Origin: a virus
Length of the DNA: 58,983 nt
Direction: 5' to 3' (one strand)
Virus record (IMG/VR): IMGVR_UViG_3300037193_001959
Coordinates: 1-58,983 of that record
Part shown: positions 22,795 through 29,914 of the stretch, in pieces
How the letters are laid out: every line of letters starts with the position of its first letter
Numbering within the stretch: the first letter of the stretch is position 1
Notes under the pieces: model-generated
Database searches by the model: none
Told to the model about the DNA's origin: nothing
What the model saw: the letters and a program-made list of their open reading frames with translations, nothing else
Translations under genes and position numbers: made by a program

Positions 22795-23592
22795 TTAGTT
22801 CTCCTTCTCGATGGAGTTGGCGGCGCCGGCGAGGGCGTCGCTGACGGTGTGGAGGCTCGTCGCCCACCAGCGGCGGGCCTCTTCGCTTGCCTCGGTGTCG
22901 TGGAGCCGCATGGCGGTCACGAGGTGGGCGAGTTGGTCCAGGGCGCCGAGGAGTTCGGGCACCTGGTGGTGGGTGGTCTCCCGGTTCCGTGAGAACCGGT
23001 CGTCTTCGGTGAGGCGGGCGAGTCGTTCGGCGGCGCGGGTGAGGTCGCGGCCGGCGTCTGTGAACGCCTCGGGGAGGGGGCGCCGCTTGGGTTTCAGCGG
23101 CTCGGGGGTTGGGGGCTCGTCGACAAGCTCCGCGTCGACCACCTCGGGGTAGGCGTCGGGCTCGATCCAGTCGTCCCCGGCGAGCAGGTCCGGCGCGCGG
23201 GACGGTGTGGCGGGGCGCGTAGCTGGGTACTTCCGGCCGTCCGTCGTGGTGATCCGGTCGGGCATCGTTCCATTTGGAACGCTGCCGCCGCACGACAGTT
23301 CGCGATGAACGGTGCCTACGCCGACGCCGGTCGCAGTGCTGATGGCGCGGACGCTCATGCCCGCCGATCGGAGCGACTGGATCGTCTCGGCCCGTTCCTC
23401 CTTCGGGAGCGACAGCCGGGCCGCGCGGAACTCGGAGTCGACGTACGCGTCCCATCTGTCGTAGCCGAGGGCGGCCCAGGCACGGGAGTTGTACGCCTCT
23501 TGGATCAGCAGCCACGTGCCCTCGACGGCGACCTTGATGCGGTCGGTGAGCGCGCGGGCCTGCTCGGCGGTCGGAAGTTCGATCTCGGTCAC
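22795..23592 (-). CDS. HTH DNA-binding protein, ParB-associated
   Basis: The product has 265 residues. GTG is coupled to the upstream stop. The first 100 residues hold a helical domain (EGTWLLIQEAYNSRAWAALG) and a helix-turn-helix (AGMSVRAISTATGVGVGTVHREL). A Pro-rich linker and a helical C-domain (LLGALDQLAHLVTAMRL) follow. It lies directly upstream of the ParB-fold gene, so the two may work together in DNA partition, replication or gene control. Confidence 0.7.
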   Translation of the reverse strand: MTEIELPTAEQARALTDRIKVAVEGTWLLIQEAYNSRAWAALGYDRWDAYVDSEFRAARLSLPKEERAETIQSLRSAGMSVRAISTATGVGVGTVHRELSCGGSVPNGTMPDRITTTDGRKYPATRPATPSRAPDLLAGDDWIEPDAYPEVVDAELVDEPPTPEPLKPKRRPLPEAFTDAGRDLTRAAERLARLTEDDRFSRNRETTHHQVPELLGALDQLAHLVTAMRLHDTEASEEARRWWATSLHTVSDALAGAANSIEKEN

Positions 23593-23783
23593 CGTGGGGC
23601 TTCCTCTCTCTGCTTGGGCCAGCCCGGTCCCGGCTGCGGCTCCGACCCGCCGGCCAACGCCCACGGCGCATGGGCAGGGCAGCGCAAGCCGATGACGAAC
23701 CGCCGCACACCGTCCCCGGCGCGGCAGAAGCGGCGTTCCGGGCCGATCCAGTGGCGGCACTCGGGCCGCGAGGACTCGTTCAC
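23589..23783 (-). CDS. Small Cys/Arg-rich protein
   Basis: The product has 64 residues with CRHWIG, RRFCRAG and LRCPAHAPW, a possible zinc-binding set, and a Pro-rich end. GTGA/ATGA overlaps couple it to the WhiB-like gene and the HTH gene. Function unknown. Confidence 0.55.
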   Translation of the reverse strand: MNESSRPECRHWIGPERRFCRAGDGVRRFVIGLRCPAHAPWALAGGSEPQPGPGWPKQREEAPR

Positions 23784-24121
23784 GCCGCAGCCCCCGAGTC
23801 CTGCGCGGCCGCGCGTGCCTTCTCAGCTTCGTCCTTGCGGCGGTACAGCGCCGAGCGGTCACGCACCCCGAGACCGCCCCGGATGCCGCTGCGGTCCCCG
23901 CTCTTCTTCGCCCGCTCGAACTGCTCGGCGGTCGCGAGGCACGCCAGCCGCAGGGGGCATGCCTGGCACCAGGTGATGGCTTTCTTCCCGTCGGGGTGTC
24001 CGGGCCCGTCGTGCTCCCACCATGTGGGGTCGGCCTCGGGGTGGAGGCACAGTGCGCGGGCCCACCAATCGGAGTCCGCGGGCGACCCGGGGGCGGTCGA
24101 GGCGGGTTTCACGAGGGGCAC
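23780..24121 (-). CDS. whiB: WhiB-like iron-sulfur regulator
   Basis: The product has 113 residues. Four conserved Cys (Cys25, Cys52, Cys55, Cys61, as ALCLHPE and WCQACPLRLAC) would hold a [4Fe-4S] cluster. The GIRGGLG turn (79-85) and a basic tail complete the WhiB pattern. Members bind sigma factor or DNA and are confined to actinobacteria and their phages. Phage WhiB proteins can interfere with host WhiB functions, for example septation or superinfection, as reported for mycobacteriophage TM4. The role here is inferred. Confidence 0.85.
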   Translation of the reverse strand: MPLVKPASTAPGSPADSDWWARALCLHPEADPTWWEHDGPGHPDGKKAITWCQACPLRLACLATAEQFERAKKSGDRSGIRGGLGVRDRSALYRRKDEAEKARAAAQDSGAAA

Positions 24122-24125
24122 CTCC

Positions 24126-24332
24126 TCAGGGCCGGTGCTGGTAGATGAGGGACAACGACACGCCGTACTCGCGGGCGAGATCGCGGGCCTTTTCGCAGTC
24201 CGCGAGGCGCTGCCGGATCTCGTCGCGCTGCGCGGGGGTGAGCTTCGGTGGCCGGCCGCCGCCGTATCGGCGGGGCTGCACGTTGTCCTGGCGGCGGGCC
24301 CAGTCCCGCTGACCGTCCGTCGCGGCGTTCAC
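24126..24332 (-). CDS. Small HTH protein, resolvase C-terminal type
   Basis: The product has 68 residues from a GTG coupled to the methyltransferase stop. GRPPKLTPAQRDEIRQRLAD, then ARDLAREYGVSLSLIYQHRP, matches the Hin/resolvase C-terminal helix-turn-helix. The proteins at 32889-33110 and, more loosely, other small early proteins share this form. It is probably a DNA-binding regulator. Confidence 0.7.
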   Translation of the reverse strand: MNAATDGQRDWARRQDNVQPRRYGGGRPPKLTPAQRDEIRQRLADCEKARDLAREYGVSLSLIYQHRP

Positions 24333-25675
24333 CGGGCGCTCACCGCCTCGACCGCTCGTGCGTGGAGGGTGCGGAGCCCGGCGGCGATCTGCTGCCACAC
24401 CACGCTGTTCCCGAGCGCCTTCAGGCGGGCGTTGCGCAGCCCCGCCGCACTCATGCCGGGCGGGCCCGGCACGGCGGTGACCCAGCCGGCGGGCAGGCCC
24501 ATCATCCACTCGACGAAGACGGGGCTCAGGCGTCCCAGAGCATCGGTTGGCCGGGGCGCGGGCCGTCCGAGGACGGCCTCCCACCGGCGGACGGCGGGTT
24601 CGTACACGCCCCACGCAACGTCGGGTTGCCACGCATGTACGTGGATGTCGACCGTTCGCTGTCCGCCGCTGTGGGCGTCGGCAGGAGTCGGGTGGCGTCC
24701 GTCAGCGTCATGCCGTACCCGCTGCCGTAGGGCGTCCCGTCCGGACGGAAGTTCGCCGTGTCGTTCGCGTCCGCCCTCGTCGGCGTCGGCAGCAGGTGTT
24801 CGACCTCGTCCGCCAGCGTCGGGCCGTGCCCTCCCGCCTTCCGCTTGTCTGGGTGCTGACTGCCTCCGTTCACGGCCAACTGCGCCGTCGGCGTCTTCAG
24901 CAGTTGCACGACGGAGGGAAGCCCGTCGTTGTACCCGGTCCCCTTGCTGTCCCTCGCCCGGGGCGTCGGCAGGTTCGCGATCCGGGCCCGAAGCGTGTCG
25001 TTCCGGTAGCCCTCTGGCGCTCCCGGGCCTCTGCCCTCGCTCGTCGTCGGCGTCGGCAGCAGCGCGGGGCCAGGCGAGGATGACGACCCGGCGTCGGCGG
25101 TGGGGGGCGCAGACGTCGGATGCGGCGAGCATCGTCCATTCCGCATCGAACCCGAGGCCGGCCAGGTCGCCGAGTACGGCTCCGGCAGCTCGAAGAATCC
25201 CTCCTGCGGCGGGACCTTCATCCACAGTTGCCGGTCCGGGTCCCATCTCACGACAAGCCGGGGTGGAGAGGAGCCCTTCGACATTTTCGATCACCACGAG
25301 TCGGGGTCGGAGGATGCTGATGGCGCGGGCCATGTGTGCCCACAGCCCGGAGCGGGTGCCGGGCGCGAGCCCGGCGCGGGGCCCGGAGGCGGAGACGTCG
25401 GTGCAGGGGAAGCCGCCGGTGAGGATGTCGGGCCGGCCGTACTCGGCGAGTACCTGGTGCCAGTCGATGGCGGTGAGGTCGCCGAGGTTCGGCACGCCGG
25501 GCCAGTGGTGGGCGAGGACGTGCGCGGCGTACTGCCACCGGTCGGGACGGCCGTGCTTGTCGGGCGGCTCGAACTGGCAGTGCCACACGACCTCGCCGCC
25601 GTAGACGTCCTTGACGGCCAGGTCGAGAGGGCCGATGCCGGTGAACAGGGAGGCGATACGCGGTCCGTTGGTCAT
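24329..25675 (-). CDS. C5-cytosine DNA methyltransferase
   Basis: The product has 448 residues from an ATG. Motif I is SLFTGIGPLDLAV and motif IV is TGGFPCTDVS (catalytic Cys91). Motif VI is VIENVEGLL (Glu130, Asn131), motif VIII is PHRRRRVVILAW and motif X is GNSVVWQQIA near the end. The target-recognition part, about residues 205-360, is Arg/Asp/Ala-rich with repeated AADADDERG and AADADEGG units. That composition is unusual and reflects a second long open frame (24526-25284) over the same bases. The enzyme probably protects phage DNA from restriction. It lies beside the DpdA/YhhQ module. Confidence 0.9.
   Translation of the reverse strand: MTNGPRIASLFTGIGPLDLAVKDVYGGEVVWHCQFEPPDKHGRPDRWQYAAHVLAHHWPGVPNLGDLTAIDWHQVLAEYGRPDILTGGFPCTDVSASGPRAGLAPGTRSGLWAHMARAISILRPRLVVIENVEGLLSTPACREMGPGPATVDEGPAAGGILRAAGAVLGDLAGLGFDAEWTMLAASDVCAPHRRRRVVILAWPRAAADADDERGQRPGSARGLPERHASGPDREPADAPGEGQQGDRVQRRASLRRATAEDADGAVGRERRQSAPRQAEGGRARPDAGGRGRTPAADADEGGRERHGELPSGRDALRQRVRHDADGRHPTPADAHSGGQRTVDIHVHAWQPDVAWGVYEPAVRRWEAVLGRPAPRPTDALGRLSPVFVEWMMGLPAGWVTAVPGPPGMSAAGLRNARLKALGNSVVWQQIAAGLRTLHARAVEAVSAR
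24526..25284 (-). CDS. Overlapping second frame with LLPTPT repeats inside the methyltransferase
   Basis: The 252-codon frame is offset by one base from the methyltransferase and covers its residues 131-383. It reads like a protein: PEPYSATWPASGSMRNGRCS, then SAPPT and SSSSPGPALLPTPTT. Four further LPTP-type units, such as NLPTPRARDS and LLPTPTAADS, follow. The AADAD repeats of the methyltransferase and the LLPTPT repeats are the same bases read in two frames. I recall similar LPTP proteins reported near C5 methyltransferases in other actinobacterial phages. No good ribosome binding site precedes the ATG, and a stop lies three codons upstream, so translation is unproven. Confidence 0.45.
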   Translation of the reverse strand: MSKGSSPPRLVVRWDPDRQLWMKVPPQEGFFELPEPYSATWPASGSMRNGRCSPHPTSAPPTADAGSSSSPGPALLPTPTTSEGRGPGAPEGYRNDTLRARIANLPTPRARDSKGTGYNDGLPSVVQLLKTPTAQLAVNGGSQHPDKRKAGGHGPTLADEVEHLLPTPTRADANDTANFRPDGTPYGSGYGMTLTDATRLLPTPTAADSERSTSTYMRGNPTLRGACTNPPSAGGRPSSDGPRPGQPMLWDA

Positions 25676-26295
25676 CGCTGCACCGCCACGGTTGCGGCCG
25701 GCCACTGCACGCCGTCCAGCGCGCGCCGCTGCTGCGCCGGCACCTCCAGCAGCGGGAACCCGAGCCAGTCCGCGCCAATCGCCGCGAGCGTCGCCGCGTC
25801 CGCGGCGTCGTACCGGCCCGCGCCTTCGCACGAGATGCCGAGCTGCTCCACAACGAAGGTGTGGACCATGCCCTTCGCGACCCGCGCCCGCTTCTCCTTC
25901 GGCTGGTCCTTCGCGGGGACCGCGGAGCCGGTCGCGTAGATGGTGCGGCAGTGCGGCGGCACGACCGCGTACGGGATCCCGCGGCGCCACAGACCGTGGG
26001 TGAGGATCCACCACAGGCCGGCGGTCTCGTGCTGGCCGGGCAGCATCTTCGACCCGTACGAGGGGCCTTCGATGACGACGAGGTCTGCCCTCTTGGTGCG
26101 GTCGAGGACTTCCGAACGGAGCCATTCGAGGCGGGCGTGGCCGCGGTCGGGGTGTTTCCAGCGGAGGGCGTCGGCGGTGTCGGGGGTGGCTATGCCGAGG
26201 CTGGTGAGGCTGCTGTCGATGCCGATGACGAGGGGCCGGGGGCCCGGCGCAGGGGTGTCCTGCGCCGGGGCCGGCGTGGCGGCGGGGGCGGTCAC
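25672..26295 (-). CDS. ruvC: RuvC-like Holliday junction resolvase
   Basis: The product has 207 residues from a GTG coupled to the upstream stop. The RNase H-like fold shows LVIGIDSSLTSLGIA (Asp27), DLVVIEGPSYG (Glu76) and GAGRYDAADAATLAAIGADW (Asp163 and Asp166). These are the four acidic residues of RuvC-type resolvases. It would resolve replication and recombination intermediates made by the YqaJ/ERF pair. A second resolvase-type gene (endonuclease VII-like) lies at 15216. Confidence 0.82.
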   Translation of the reverse strand: MTAPAATPAPAQDTPAPGPRPLVIGIDSSLTSLGIATPDTADALRWKHPDRGHARLEWLRSEVLDRTKRADLVVIEGPSYGSKMLPGQHETAGLWWILTHGLWRRGIPYAVVPPHCRTIYATGSAVPAKDQPKEKRARVAKGMVHTFVVEQLGISCEGAGRYDAADAATLAAIGADWLGFPLLEVPAQQRRALDGVQWPAATVAVQR

Positions 26296-26945
26296 ACGGC
26301 ACCTCCGAACAGGGCGTCCTGACGGTCGACCGCAGAGAGCCAACCGAGGAGCTTGGGCAGATTGCGATCAGGGCCGAACGCCAGGTACGTGCCGTCCACG
26401 GAGCGGCACCCCATCCACGCGGCCGTACGCAGCCGCTGAAGGCTGTTCACCCGGCCCATGTGGACTGCCTTGCCGCGCGCCTGCGCCTCCGTGGTGAGGC
26501 GGCGAGCGGCGGGGCTCGTCTTCCATTCCGGGCTGCCGGGGCCGGCGATCGGGCCGCCGCCGAGGAACAGCACGTCCAAGGCGTCCCATGGCACGCCGAG
26601 GGTGTCGCAGCCGTTCTGTGCGGCGAACGCCGCCGGCACGCCAAGGCCGCGTATGCGCGCCAGCCACGGCGGGGACTTCGCGAGCGTCCCCGCGGCGTCG
26701 AACGGCACGTCCGGCGCGACGGCGAAGAGGAACCGGCCGGCGCCGTAGCGGTCCACCGTGGCGGCCAGCCACGCGAACCATGCGTCGTCGCCCGGGTAGC
26801 CGTCCCCGAAGCAGCCGTTGTCCGCGCCGACCATGGCGCCGTCTGGGACCCGGTTGCCCTGCGCCGGCGTCGTCATGCAGCCGAGCCGTCCGGCTTCCAT
26901 CGCGGCCCTCACGTCAGGCCCCGACGGCGTGGCGAGATACAGCAC
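26292..26945 (-). CDS. dpdA: DpdA-like 7-deazaguanine DNA transglycosylase
   Basis: The product has 217 residues. Its motifs follow the order of tRNA-guanine transglycosylases and DpdA proteins. They are VGADNGCFG (Asp42), FAVAPDVPFD (Asp79), AAQNG (Gln110), LFLGGGP, HMGRVNSLQRL (162-172) and GCRSVDGTYLAFGPDRNL. Asp184 lies where the catalytic Asp of the GIDMFDCV motif sits. Such enzymes exchange guanine in DNA for preQ0 or a derivative. The neighbouring YhhQ-like transporter, overlapping by 32 bp, supplies the likely substrate. Family assignment is from recall; the substrate is inferred. Confidence 0.75.
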   Translation of the reverse strand: MLYLATPSGPDVRAAMEAGRLGCMTTPAQGNRVPDGAMVGADNGCFGDGYPGDDAWFAWLAATVDRYGAGRFLFAVAPDVPFDAAGTLAKSPPWLARIRGLGVPAAFAAQNGCDTLGVPWDALDVLFLGGGPIAGPGSPEWKTSPAARRLTTEAQARGKAVHMGRVNSLQRLRTAAWMGCRSVDGTYLAFGPDRNLPKLLGWLSAVDRQDALFGGAV

Positions 26946-27456
26946 GGCGCACCTGCCGGGTGACGAGGACGGCGGCGACCGGGAGGGCCGTGGCCCACGC
27001 GAGCTTCCCCGCGAGCTGCCCGCCGACCGCGGACGTGGTGATGGGGAAGCCGGCCAGCCGCAGGAACGCGAGGGTGTCCACGACGGCGCCGACTGTGTTG
27101 GAGGCGAGCACGGCGCGCGCCCAGCCGCGTTCTCTCAGCGGCGTGTACGCGGCCATGTCCGCGGCCTCGGCGAGCATGAACGCCGTGGCGGACGCGACCG
27201 CGAGAGCCGGGCTGGTGGCCCACGTGAGCAGGGCGCCGGCCAGGATCCCGACGAGCACCCAGGCGCGCCCGAGCGCGTCCTGAACGAGGTCCCGCATCAG
27301 GAGGGCGGCACCGGCGGCGAAGGTACCGGCGGTGGTGATGAGGCCGAAGCCGACGGGCACGAGGCCGTGTCGGGCTGTGAGCCAGTTCGCGGCGGCGATG
27401 GCGGTGATGTAGCCGAGGACGGATGCGGCGGCGCCGTAGCGCTGGCGGGCGGTCAC
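26914..27456 (-). CDS. yhhQ: YhhQ/VUT-family queuosine-precursor (preQ0/preQ1) transporter
   Basis: The product has 180 residues with five or six membrane helices. These include VLGYITAIAAANWLTARHGL, FGLITTAGTFAAGAALLMRD and a late VGAVVDTLAFLRLAGFP. The patterns TAGTFAAGAALLMRDLVQDALG and NTVGAVVDTLAF match VUT/YhhQ proteins, which import 7-deazaguanine precursors. It is followed, with a 32-bp overlap, by the DpdA-like gene. No deazaguanine biosynthesis gene was recognised in the window, so salvage of host or environmental precursor fits. Confidence 0.78.
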   Translation of the reverse strand: MTARQRYGAAASVLGYITAIAAANWLTARHGLVPVGFGLITTAGTFAAGAALLMRDLVQDALGRAWVLVGILAGALLTWATSPALAVASATAFMLAEAADMAAYTPLRERGWARAVLASNTVGAVVDTLAFLRLAGFPITTSAVGGQLAGKLAWATALPVAAVLVTRQVRRAVSRHAVGA

Positions 27457-27743
27457 CGGTCCTCCCCGAAGGGGTCGGGCGGGAGGCCGATGGCCTTGTA
27501 CATCCGGTCGAGGCCGCCGTCGACGACCTGCGCGGCGGCCTGTTCGACGAGCACGTCGTTCAGCTCGGCGCGCGTGAGGGCGAACCGGGCGTCCTCGCGG
27601 GCCCGCTCACGCCGGCGTCGTACGGCGCGGAGGACCGCGCGCACCACGGCGAGGATGAGCGCGCCCGGGAAGGCGATGCACCAGACGATGGCGCCGGTGG
27701 TGAGGAAGAGGATGCCGACAGCGATGAACAGGTCCTCGTTCAC
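27453..27743 (-). CDS. Small membrane-anchored protein
   Basis: The product has 96 residues from a GTG. Two hydrophobic segments (FIAVGILFLTTGAIVWCIAF and GALILAVVRAVL) are followed by a very basic, then acidic, helical cytoplasmic part. It is coupled to the YhhQ-like gene by a 4-bp overlap; whether it assists transport is unknown. Confidence 0.6.
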   Translation of the reverse strand: MNEDLFIAVGILFLTTGAIVWCIAFPGALILAVVRAVLRAVRRRRERAREDARFALTRAELNDVLVEQAAAQVVDGGLDRMYKAIGLPPDPFGEDR

Positions 27744-28123
27744 GGCGTGCCTCCCGGGCTCGGAGGGGGTGCGCTGCTGCCGCGGGCCGCGGAGGGATCG
27801 TCCGCGGCAGCAGCGGGCACAGGGGTGGCGGGCCCGGAGATGCGGGCGATCTCCGCTGCGTGGTCGCCTAGCCGCCCGACGAGAGCGGAGGCGTGACCGA
27901 CGCAGGCGCGGCACCACTCCAGCCCTGCGGGCGGCTGCTCGGGCATGGGGTCGATGACGACGGGCGGCGAGTTGGTGACTCCCCATCCGGTGGTGCCGCA
28001 CAGCCCTTGCCGCCCGGGGAACTTGCCGTCTTCGCGCATGATGTGCAGGCGGCGCACCTGCCCGGCCCGGCGGCCGGTGGCTGCGTGGTAGCCGCGGTAG
28101 AAGGCGCGCAGGTGGTTACGCAT
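27740..28123 (-). CDS. Hypothetical protein with zinc-ribbon-like Cys
   Basis: The product has 127 residues, with a basic start (MRNHLRAFYRGYHAATG), RQGLCGTTG and EWCRACVGH, and a disordered Ala/Pro tail. ATG lies inside the end of the upstream gene. Function unknown. Confidence 0.55.
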   Translation of the reverse strand: MRNHLRAFYRGYHAATGRRAGQVRRLHIMREDGKFPGRQGLCGTTGWGVTNSPPVVIDPMPEQPPAGLEWCRACVGHASALVGRLGDHAAEIARISGPATPVPAAAADDPSAARGSSAPPPSPGGTP

Positions 28124-28427
28124 CTGCGATCGCCTCCGCGTCACGGCGGCGGTCGATGGCGGCGAACTCCAACGCCAGGTCGAAGCCCTCCGCCTGTAGC
28201 GCGTCGGTGAGGCTGTCGGCCATCTCCCCCGCGGTCGCCCCGGCGTTGGCGGGGGTGTGCGCGGCGACGATGAACCCCGCGAGCAGTTCCCGCAGGGAGA
28301 CGATGTCGCCTGCGAGCCTGCCGCAGGCGTTGACGGCTTCGGTGGCGTCCTTCTCTGCCTCGATGCGCCGCTCCACAGCTGCGCGTTCGGCGGCGCGGGC
28401 CTCGGCGAGGAGACGACGGCTACGCAT
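28116..28427 (-). CDS. Helical hypothetical protein
   Basis: The product has 103 residues. A strongly charged N-terminal helix (RRLLAEARAAERAAVERRIE) is followed by a helical core with LRELLAGFIVAAHTPANAG. It overlaps the exonuclease gene by 8 bp and the next by 8 bp. Function unknown. Confidence 0.6.
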   Translation of the reverse strand: MRSRRLLAEARAAERAAVERRIEAEKDATEAVNACGRLAGDIVSLRELLAGFIVAAHTPANAGATAGEMADSLTDALQAEGFDLALEFAAIDRRRDAEAIADA

Positions 28428-29151
28428 CGGCGCCCACCGCCTCAAAGGGGATCAGTGGCCAGTCCGTACGGACGCCGGCGGCGAGGTGCTCCTTGCCCGG
28501 AGTACGGGCGAAGTACTCGGCCAGCCCTTCGGCCTGCTCGCGCGCCCAATCCGCTTGCTTCTCGTGGAGGTGCGCCAGGCTGCACTCGGCCAGCGCCGGC
28601 TCCCGCTGCCCGATGCGCCAGGCGACCCGGCAGGCGGCGATGGCGTCGGCGTCGGCCGCGTGGGCGTCGTCGAGCCGTACGCGGTAGTGGGCGCACAGGT
28701 CGGTCAGCGTGCGTCCGCCGCGCCGGTAGCGGTCGATCTTCTTATCGAGAACGCGGGGGTCGATGACCCAGAGCTGCTCGCCGACGAAGTCGACCAGCGG
28801 GGAGACGCCGTGTCGGCGGGCCTCGCGGTCGAGAATCGTCAAATCGAACGCGGCGTTCATGATGACCAGCGGGCGGCCGGCGGTCACGCTCTCAGCGAGG
28901 GCCGTGACGACCTCCTCGACGACCACGGCAGCCGGGCGGCCCTCGACGCGGGCCCGATCGGTCGTGACGCCGTGGACGGCCGTGGACTCCGCGGGGATCT
29001 CGACGCCCGGATCGGCGAGCCACGTCAGGGACTCGGTGCCCTTCCCGCCGCCGCACTCGACGACGCAGGCGGTGACGATCCGGTCGGTCTCCACGTCGGT
29101 GCCGGTGGTCTCCAGGTCGAAACCGCAGAGGCGGGAGGTGTGCCAGAACAT
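28420..29151 (-). CDS. DnaQ-like 3'-5' exonuclease
   Basis: The product has 243 residues. The DEDDh site is visible: CGFDLETTGTD (Asp12, Glu14), MNAAFDLTILDRE (Asp103) and DDAHAADADA (His164, Asp169). It resembles the proofreading subunit epsilon of DNA polymerase III but stands alone, so it may trim DNA in recombination or nucleotide recycling. It belongs to the recombination block with ERF-like and YqaJ genes, sharing one base with the ERF-like stop. Confidence 0.85.
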   Translation of the reverse strand: MFWHTSRLCGFDLETTGTDVETDRIVTACVVECGGGKGTESLTWLADPGVEIPAESTAVHGVTTDRARVEGRPAAVVVEEVVTALAESVTAGRPLVIMNAAFDLTILDREARRHGVSPLVDFVGEQLWVIDPRVLDKKIDRYRRGGRTLTDLCAHYRVRLDDAHAADADAIAACRVAWRIGQREPALAECSLAHLHEKQADWAREQAEGLAEYFARTPGKEHLAAGVRTDWPLIPFEAVGADA

Positions 29152-29912
29152 CAGGCGGCACCCCCCGCGGCGCGCTCCTTGCCGATACGGACGATCAGCT
29201 CGCCGACCTTCTCCTCTTCGCCGACCTCGTTCGTGACCAGCACCCCGAGCTGCTGCGTCTGCTTCAGCTCGTAGTGGATCTGCCGCAGCCGCCCGGCGCT
29301 GGTGTCCGGGTGAACGATCTCGTCGAGGTACTGCACCGCCGGGCGGACCGGAGCCTCGCCGCGCTCGAAGTGCGTCGCGTCGGCGTCGCGGTCCTCAGTG
29401 GGCACCAGCCCCGCGGACAGCAGCAGCGTCCGCAGCGCGATGGACTGCGCCTTCGGCGTCGACCGGCCGCCGGAGTCCGACGCCTCCCCCGCGGCCTGCG
29501 TCTCGAAGAAGTCACCGGCCGGCCCGTAGATCCGGAACGTGACGAGGACCGTGCACTCGCGCATCGACCCGCCGGACTTCGTCGTGATGTCGCGGTACTG
29601 CGGTTCGACCTTGAACGGGGCGACGACGACGCCGTGTTTGCGGCACGCGGGCCCGAAGGCGTTGAGCGCCAGGTCGACGCCGCGGAACGCGAAGCGGCCG
29701 GCCCGGCCGCCGTCGAACTGCTGGTTCTTCCCGATGGCGCGGACTTCGCCCATCACCCGGGACCAGGCGACGACGGCGGGGACGCCCTCGGCGTCGGCGG
29801 TGAGGTCGCCGAGGTCGGGCTCGGCGTAGTTCCGCGGCGCGTCGTCCGGCGCCTGGTCGTCGGCGGCCGGCGGGCGGCCGGCGAGGGTGGCCGCGTTCTC
29901 TCGCAACCCCAT
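29151..29912 (-). CDS. ERF-like single-strand annealing protein
   Basis: The product has 253 residues. VMGEVRAIGKNQQFDGG, RFAFRGVDLALNAFGPACRK, VVVAPFKVEPQYRD, then GEASDSGGRSTPKAQSIALR and LLLSAGLVPTEDRD match the ERF pattern. That pattern is a substrate-binding half, then a GDxxxKAxxxAxxxA helix. Such proteins anneal complementary single strands made by an exonuclease. The YqaJ nuclease gene lies two bases upstream, giving a lambda Red-like pair. Confidence 0.75.
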   Translation of the reverse strand: MGLRENAATLAGRPPAADDQAPDDAPRNYAEPDLGDLTADAEGVPAVVAWSRVMGEVRAIGKNQQFDGGRAGRFAFRGVDLALNAFGPACRKHGVVVAPFKVEPQYRDITTKSGGSMRECTVLVTFRIYGPAGDFFETQAAGEASDSGGRSTPKAQSIALRTLLLSAGLVPTEDRDADATHFERGEAPVRPAVQYLDEIVHPDTSAGRLRQIHYELKQTQQLGVLVTNEVGEEEKVGELIVRIGKERAAGGAA

Positions 29913-29914
29913 GG

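Noticed and set aside
20965-22992. 675-codon plus-strand frame over initiator and ParB-fold genes
   Set aside because: It is a shadow of the two minus-strand genes. Its composition (Gly/Val/Arg/His) and lack of a start signal argue against it.
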